Origin: Elephas maximus indicus
Lineage: Eukaryota; Chordata; Mammalia; Proboscidea; Elephantidae
DNA length: 64,000 nucleotides
Assembly: GCF_024166365.1 (NCBI RefSeq)
Contig: NC_064827.1
Location: 15,603,001-15,667,000, forward strand
Reading direction: 5' to 3'
The number at the start of each line of letters is the position of its first letter. Within the stretch, counting starts at the first letter, position 1. The notes beneath the pieces are model-generated. The model did not search any database. It was given only the letters and a program-made list of their open reading frames with translations, and was not told the origin of the DNA. Position numbers and translations under genes: made by a program. Positions 57,847-64,000 of this stretch are shown here, in pieces.

Positions 57847-59087
57847 AATGTTCTAATATCCTTTAGTTTCCAGTGTTACTCATGAGAAGTCTAGTGCTGA
57901 TCTGCTCATCTTTCCTTTGCAGGCAACCTATTCTTTTTCCCTGAATGATTTTTCTCTTTATGATTGAAATTCAGTAATTTCTGCATATTGTTTGTAGGTA
58001 TGTATCTTTTTTTGTTAAGTTGTCCTCCCCCCGCACCCCCAGGGAGGTTTCTTTTATTATTTCCTGAACTAATACTTGTTCTGCCCTGTGCACATTTTTT
58101 TATGTAACTTAATATTTGCAAACCTCCTGAATTTGTCTTCCTAATTTTTTTTTATCTTTTCAGTACTGATTTTCTGTCATGAGATCATTGCCATTTAATC
58201 TTCTGAAGCAGAAGGTTCAGTTCCCAGAAAGGATTATTCTTCGTCAGTTCATCTGCTGGGTTTTTTCTGTTAGAGATGTTTTGAGCTCTGAAAAGTCCTG
58301 CTTATCTTCTAATTTCTTCTTCTTGAAACTTTTTAATACCTTTTCCTTATTTACATTCTTCCATCTCTTCCACGTGACTCATCAGTAGGAGACACATATT
58401 TTACCTGTTTAATAGTTTGGTTTTCCATCATTGAGTTACTGAGCTCCTTTAATAAGTAGTATTTTTCTTTGCTGTGCCCTGTTAGCCACCACAGAGGTAT
58501 AGCTTTCGTTCCGGTCTCTCTGGCAATGCAAAACAGATGTTGTGTAAAACGGTAGTTTGCAGGGGCAGACCAGCTCACAAACTCTTGTTCTCTCCCGAGG
58601 CTGAGGGCAAGCCTCCCCTACTCTCAGGCAGTGTCTCTGAGAGGAAGAGCCCTAACCTGAAGGCTTTATCAGACCTTAAGTTCTGAGAGTAATTCAGCTC
58701 ACAGTGCAACCCCTATTCTACATCTGCTGAGGTTAGCGTGGTAGCCCTGCCAATGTCCACTTGTGGGAGCAGACACCCTCAGCCCTTTTCTAGGGGAAGT
58801 CATAGGATTCAGTTTTTTTTAGCTCACTTAGGGAGCTTTTAAATCCCAGGTTTTGGCCCAGTGCCTCAAGGAATAGCAAAGCTAACCTTCCCCTCCTTCT
58901 GGTCCCCTCAGTACCTATTCCATCCCTCGGGAGAACTCAGGAGGTCTTGATGCCTCTGAAAACATACTCCAGGCTCAGCCAACACATTTTTTGGTATTCT
59001 CCTGAGAGGTGGAGGAAGAGGTTAAGGGTGCAGGCTCAGGTCTTCCGTCTTCTTAGAATCCAGAAGTTAACTTTAAGTTACTAGTAT
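57847..59087. other. no gene recognised
   Basis: Intronic. 57900-58440 has the texture of an old L1/HAL1 on the minus strand; the rest is unique. No exon recognised. Confidence 0.4.
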
Positions 59088-59261
59088 ATAAAAAAAAAAG
59101 AAAACAAACCCAGTGCCGTCGAGTTGATTCCGATTCATAGTGACCCTATAGGACAGAGTAGAACTGCCCCACAGAGTTTCCAAGGAGCGCCTGGCAGATT
59201 CAAACTACTGACCTTTTGGTTAACAGCCATAGCACTTAACCACTATGCCACCAGGGTTTCC
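59088..59261 (-). mobile_element. AfroSINE (short form)
   Basis: A-rich tail at the left, complete body, head ending 'gccaccagggtttcc'. Its head is joined directly to tRNA-Gly-like sequence at 59262. Confidence 0.94.
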
Positions 59262-59342
59262 GAACCACACAATAGCAGGAGAGAATTCTACTACCAAACC
59301 ACCCAATAGCAGGCGAGAATTCTACTACTGAACCACCCATGC
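59262..59342 (-). repeat. tandem tRNA-Gly 5'-half copies
   Basis: On the minus strand 59342-59308 matches the first 35 nt of tRNA-Gly(GCC) with about three mismatches, through the D arm and A box to the start of the anticodon stem. It is followed head to tail by a second 34 bp copy (59307-59274) and the first 12 bp of a third (59273-59262). The 3' half of the tRNA (anticodon loop, B box) is absent, so this is no tRNA gene. Confidence 0.82.
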
Positions 59343-59349
59343 ACTGCTA

Positions 59350-62045
59350 GTGTTACATTCATTCAGTGTCAAAAAGAACATTTCAAGATCTATCCTGAAG
59401 TACAGCGCTGTTAGTGATAGGATAATATCCATATGCCTACAAGGAAGACCAGTTAATACAACTATTATTCAAGTTTATGCACCAACCACTAAGGCCAAAG
59501 ATGAGGAAATTGAAGTTTTTTACCAACTTCTGCAGTCTGAAAGGGATCAAACATGCAGTCAGGATGCATTGATAATTACTGGTGATTGAAATGCGAAACT
59601 TGGAAACAAAAAAGAAGGATTGGTAGTTGGAAAACACGGCCTTGGTGATAGTGACAATGCCAAAGATCACAGGATAGAATTTTGCCAGGCCAACGACTTC
59701 TTATTGCAAATACCTTTTTTCAATGACTTAAATGGTGACTGTACACATGGACCTCACCAGATGGAATACACAGGAATCAAATCAACTATCTGTGGAAAGA
59801 CAATGGAAAAGCTCAATATCATCAGTCAGAACAAGGCCATGGACCGACTACAGAACAGACCATCAGTTGTTCTATGCAAGTTCAACTTGAAACTGAAGAA
59901 AATTAGAACAACTCCATGAGAGCCAAAGTATGGCTTTGAATATATCCCACCTGAAATTAGAACAACTCCACGAGAGCCAAAGTATGACTTTGAATATATC
60001 CCACCTGAATTTAGAGACCATCTCAAGAATAGATTTGACGTGTTGAACACTTATGACCGAAGATCTGATGAGCTGTGGAAGGACATCATACATGAAGAAA
60101 GGAAGAGGTCATTAAAAAGACAGGAAAGAAAGAAGAGACCAAAATGGTTGTCAGAAGAGACTCTGGAACTTGTTCTTGAACATCAAGTAGCTAAAGCGAA
60201 AGGAAGAAATGATGAAGTCAAAGAGGTAAACAGAAGATTTCAAAGGGTGGCTGGAGAAGACAAAGTAAAGTATTCTAATGACACGTACAAAGAGCTGGAG
60301 ATAGAAAACCAAACAGGAAGAGCATGCTCAGCATTTCCCAGGCTTAAAGAACTAAAGAAAAAATTCAAGCCTCAAGTTACAATAGTGAAGGCGATTCTAT
60401 GGGGAAAATATTAAATGATGCAGGAGCCATCAAAAGAAGATGAAAGGAATACACTGAGTCACTATACCAAAAAGAATTGGTCAACGTTCAGCCATTTCAG
60501 GAGGCAGCATATGATCAGGATCCGGTGGTACTGAAGGAAGAAGTCCAAGCTGCTCTGAAGGCATTGGAAAAAACCAAGGCTTCAGGAATCGATGCAATAT
60601 CAATTGAGATGTTTCAGCAAACAGATGCAACACTAGAAGTACTCACTTGTCTATGCCAAGAAATTTGGAAGACAGCTTCCTGGCCAATCAACTGGAAGAC
60701 ATCTATATTTATGCCTTCCCAAGAAAGGTGATCCATCCAAATGTAGAAATTATCGAACAATATCATTAATATCACACAAGTAAAATTTTACTGAAGATCA
60801 TTCAAAAGCGGCTACAGCAGTATATCAGCAGGAACTGCCAGAAATTCAAGCCAGATTCAAAAGAAGACATGGAACCAGGGATATCATTGCTGGTGTCAGA
60901 TGGATCCTGGCTGAAAGCCGAAAATACCAGAAAGATGTTTATCTGTGTCTTATTAACTATGCAAAGGCATTTGACTGTGTGGATCATAACAAGTTATGGA
61001 TGACATTGCAAAGAATTGGAATTCAAGGGCACTTACTTGTGCTCATGAGGAGCCTATACATAGATCAAGAGACAGTCGTTCAGACAGAACAAGGGGATAC
61101 TGCATGTTTTAAAGTCAGGTAAGATGTGTGTCAGGGTTGTATCCTTTCACCATACCTATTCAGTCTGTATGCCGAGCAGATAATTTGAGAAGCTGGACTC
61201 TTATCAAGAATAACTTCATAGGGGCATCAAGATGGAGGAAGACTCATTAACAACCTGTGTTATGCAGATGACATGACCTTGCTTTCCGAAAGTGAAGAGG
61301 ACTTGAAACACTTACTGACGAAGATCAAAGACCACAGCCTTCAGTATGGATTGCACCTCAACATAAAGAAAACAAAAGTCCTCACAACTGGACCAATAAT
61401 TCACATCATGATAAACGGAGAAAAGATTGAAGTTGTCAAGGATTTCATTTTACCCGGATCCACAATCAACAGCCATGGAAGCTGCAGTCAAGAAATCAGA
61501 AGACTCATTGCATTGGGCAAATCTGCTGCAAAAGACCTCATTTAAATTAAAGTGTTGAAAAATAAAGATGTCACCTTGAAGACTAAGGTGCGCCTGACCT
61601 AGGCTGTGGTGTTTTCAGTCATCTCATATGCATGTGAAAGCTGGACAGTGAATAAGGAAGACTGAAGAAGAATTGACGCCTTTAAATTGTGGTGTTGGTG
61701 AAGAATATTGAATGTACCATGGACTGCCAAAAGAACAAACAAATCTATCTAGGAAGAAGTACAACCAGATTGCTCCTTAGAAGCAAGTATGGCAAGACTG
61801 CATCTCACATACAGTGGACACGTTATCAGGAGGGACCAGTCCCTGAAGAAGGGCATCATGCTTGATAAAATAGATGGTCAGCAAAAAAGAGGAAAGCCCT
61901 CAATGAGATGGACTGACACAGTGGCTGCAACGATGGGTTCAAGCATAACAGTGATTGTGAGGATGGCACAGGACTAGGCGGTGTTTTGTTCTGCTGTAAA
62001 TAGGGTCGCTATGAGTCGTGAACGACTCAATGGCACCTAACAACA
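59350..62045 (+). mobile_element. RTE LINE, 5'-truncated, ~2.7 kb
   Basis: Starts in the endonuclease ('SVKKNISRSILKYSAVSDR', 'VYAPTTKAKDEE' near 59480) and runs through the linker (60040-60414 open), RT ('KTKASGIDAISIEMFQQ' near 60565; 'YAKAFDCVDHNK' near 60959; 'YADDMTLLSESEED' near 61261) to the tail at 62045. A 54 bp in-frame tandem duplication lies at 59901-60008. Stops and frameshifts throughout. Sense to RIC1. Confidence 0.93.
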
Positions 62046-62141
62046 TCTTATGTCAGAATTAGTCATGACCTAGTTTTGAGAGTTTGTATGATTTACAACT
62101 GTATTTATAATTTCCTGTTTAAATATATTCATATTTATGTA

Positions 62142-62334
62142 AGGAGCCCTGGTGGCGCAGTGGTTAAGCGCTCGCCGCTAACCAAAAGCTCAGTGGTTCA
62201 AACCCCCTGCCCACTCCACAGGAGAAAGATGTGGCACTCTGTTTCTGTAAAGAGTACAGCCTTGGAAACCCCGTGGTGCAGTTCTGCTCTGTCGTGTAGG
62301 GTTGCTGTGAGTTGGAATCAACTTGACAGCAAGT
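62142..62334 (+). mobile_element. AfroSINE (long form)
   Basis: Head 'aaggagccctggtggcgcag', middle segment, body and tail; well preserved. Confidence 0.94.
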
Positions 62335-64000
62335 ATGTACAAAGTCTGGATTATGGCACAAAAAATGTTCAGTTTTTATCTTGAGGTGTTTTGTTTTTTA
62401 GTGATTTATTCATTATTATGTATATTATTCCAGTGTTTATATAATGAATATAATAAAATTAAAAATCAGAATACACCATTTTACAGATCACTGTTTAGAA
62501 TATAAAAGTGCTAGTCTGTTATTTCAGCTTTATTTGAAGCCTAACATGACGGTATGTTGGAATAGAAGGTAAGTTTCACATATCAAGTTCTTATCTATAA
62601 ATTAGTATGGGAATCTTTGTAATGTATCATCAGGTTGTTGGAGCCAGATGTATAAATCTATCCTATGTTATTATACATAATAAAAATGAATGTATCCGAA
62701 AGAAGAAATTTAGTATGACTTGGAATTCTGGTGAATTTCATCTGGGATAGAAGCTTTGGATAATGGCAGAGGAAGATGTTGGGATTGCTGCTTACAGATT
62801 GTATATGTCACATGTTGAACTTAAATTCTTACTGTTTATAGCAAATTACTATTTACAGTATGTGTGTTATGCATTAATCATAAAATAATTTTCAAAATAT
62901 AATTTTGGGTAACAGGGAAAACATCTCAAATGCCAAAACAAAGCAAAATACACATAAGCAGTAACAACAGCATCAACAACTACCATCATCTGCAGAGTTC
63001 ACCTCTTCTTTTTAAATGTTGAATTTGCTGAGATAGTTTGAATGCCTTTCAAATCTACCGTTATTACATTTACTGTTGGAAAAAAATCATGTTTATATTT
63101 ATACCTCTCAGTGAATTTTGGATGCCTTATTAATGTCCTTTGTTTGTTTGTTTCTAGTTCTTTTTGTTCTGAGTGGCTATGTATCTGTGACCCCAATTCA
63201 TGAATTCATGGATATACATGAGGAAGGGACATGTAGACTTGTCATTTAAGATTCTTTTAGAAATTGTTGGGTTTCTGTGATTAGTCACATAATCTGATAG
63301 TTTGCCTTGGAGAAAGAAAAAAATTATAATTAAAATATGGGATGAAAACAGGAAATAGAGCCTTTTAGATTCTTTATTTTTGGTCTTTCATTTATTAAAA
63401 CAAATAAATTTAGTTTTGCAGGGAGAATGAATGTGGGCGGTGTGTCTTTAAGGTATTAGAATTGCTGTCTACAGATTAAGCAGTAGTTATAGACAGTATT
63501 TGCAGTATATTAGGGGTGGAAAGGGAAAAGCCATCATAATATTTTGTATAGTGACAGATTTGATATAGTTACATTAAAATACTACTTTTTAAAGATGGTC
63601 ATTTATTACTAAACTTAAAAAATGGCTCAAAGACAAAATCACTGATGTTCATGTCTGTGGTAAATAGTCATTGAGATCTGGAAGTATATAGCATTTAATA
63701 ACAAGTAAAGCATTACATTACTAGTAAATAGGATTGACACAGAATATGCAAGTAGTAAATCAAGTCATTACCTGTAATTTCATCTAGCATACTGTGTATA
63801 TGAATTTGTAAATGCTGGTGCAAAATGATACTATAGTTTCCCTAACATTGTAGTCTTCTAAGCATTTGTTGAAATTCTGAGTATATTGTTAGTTAGCATT
63901 TGATACTCTGAAATTTTGGACATTTGACCCGAGTAATTGATATTCAGGACAGCTTTTATATGCTAATGTTGTTGGTCTAATTACTAAGCCATATTATTTT
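62335..64000. other. no gene recognised to the window end
   Basis: AT-rich intron 2 sequence. No recognised repeat, RNA or RIC1 exon 3. Confidence 0.5.

Noticed and set aside
59262-59342. tRNA-Gly gene
   Set aside because: Only 5' halves are present, in tandem; anticodon loop, T arm and B box are missing.
46000-64000. RIC1 exon 3
   Set aside because: Reading for the expected TANGYI start with a preceding acceptor gave nothing; the exon is probably beyond the window.

Overview
The window is mammalian nuclear DNA, almost certainly from an afrotherian and most likely an elephant. About three dozen tRNA-derived SINEs of the AfroSINE type lie beside many copies of the RTE LINE whose 3' tail they share, and there is also a ~7.6 kb L1 with tandem 5'UTR monomers. 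The only protein-coding gene recognised is the 5' end of RIC1 (RAB6A GEF complex partner 1), on the + strand. A CpG-island promoter (about 21.85-23.33 kb) contains coding exon 1 (22594-22737, residues 1-48). Exon 2 (45709-45816, residues 49-84) follows after a 22,971 bp intron. Intron 2 starts at 45817 and runs past the right edge. Every other ORF is a transposon remnant or a composition artefact.

Layout. 1-21.8 kb is upstream intergenic DNA packed with repeats: a nearly full-length but dead RTE (4884-7735), and a nested structure at 9.66-13.47 kb in which a U6/L1 chimera split an old MIR and was itself split by a second L1. 21.85-23.33 kb is the RIC1 promoter and exon 1. Intron 1 (22.74-45.71 kb) holds LTRs, old L1 pieces, SINEs and four RTE copies, including a textbook 5'-inverted ('twin-primed') RTE at 39571-41518. 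Intron 2 holds an antisense L1 (47405-55005, 13 bp target-site duplication, broken ORFs), a MaLR-type LTR (57328-57846), an AfroSINE whose head is joined to tandem tRNA-Gly 5'-halves (59088-59342), and a long RTE (59350-62045).

How it fits together. The autonomous elements (RTE, L1) supplied the machinery; AfroSINEs carry the RTE tail, and U6 and tRNA-half fusions look like template-switching by-products. Insertions nested in insertions give a relative order of events. I found no new protein system. The unusual items are structural: a 116 bp inverted, apparently templated L1 insertion inside an RTE, the chimeras, the twin-primed RTE, the LTR inside a SINE, and the L1 monomer promoter in antisense orientation within RIC1. 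Repeat names come from recognition, not from a database search; ends given without a target-site duplication are approximate to about 10-30 bases.
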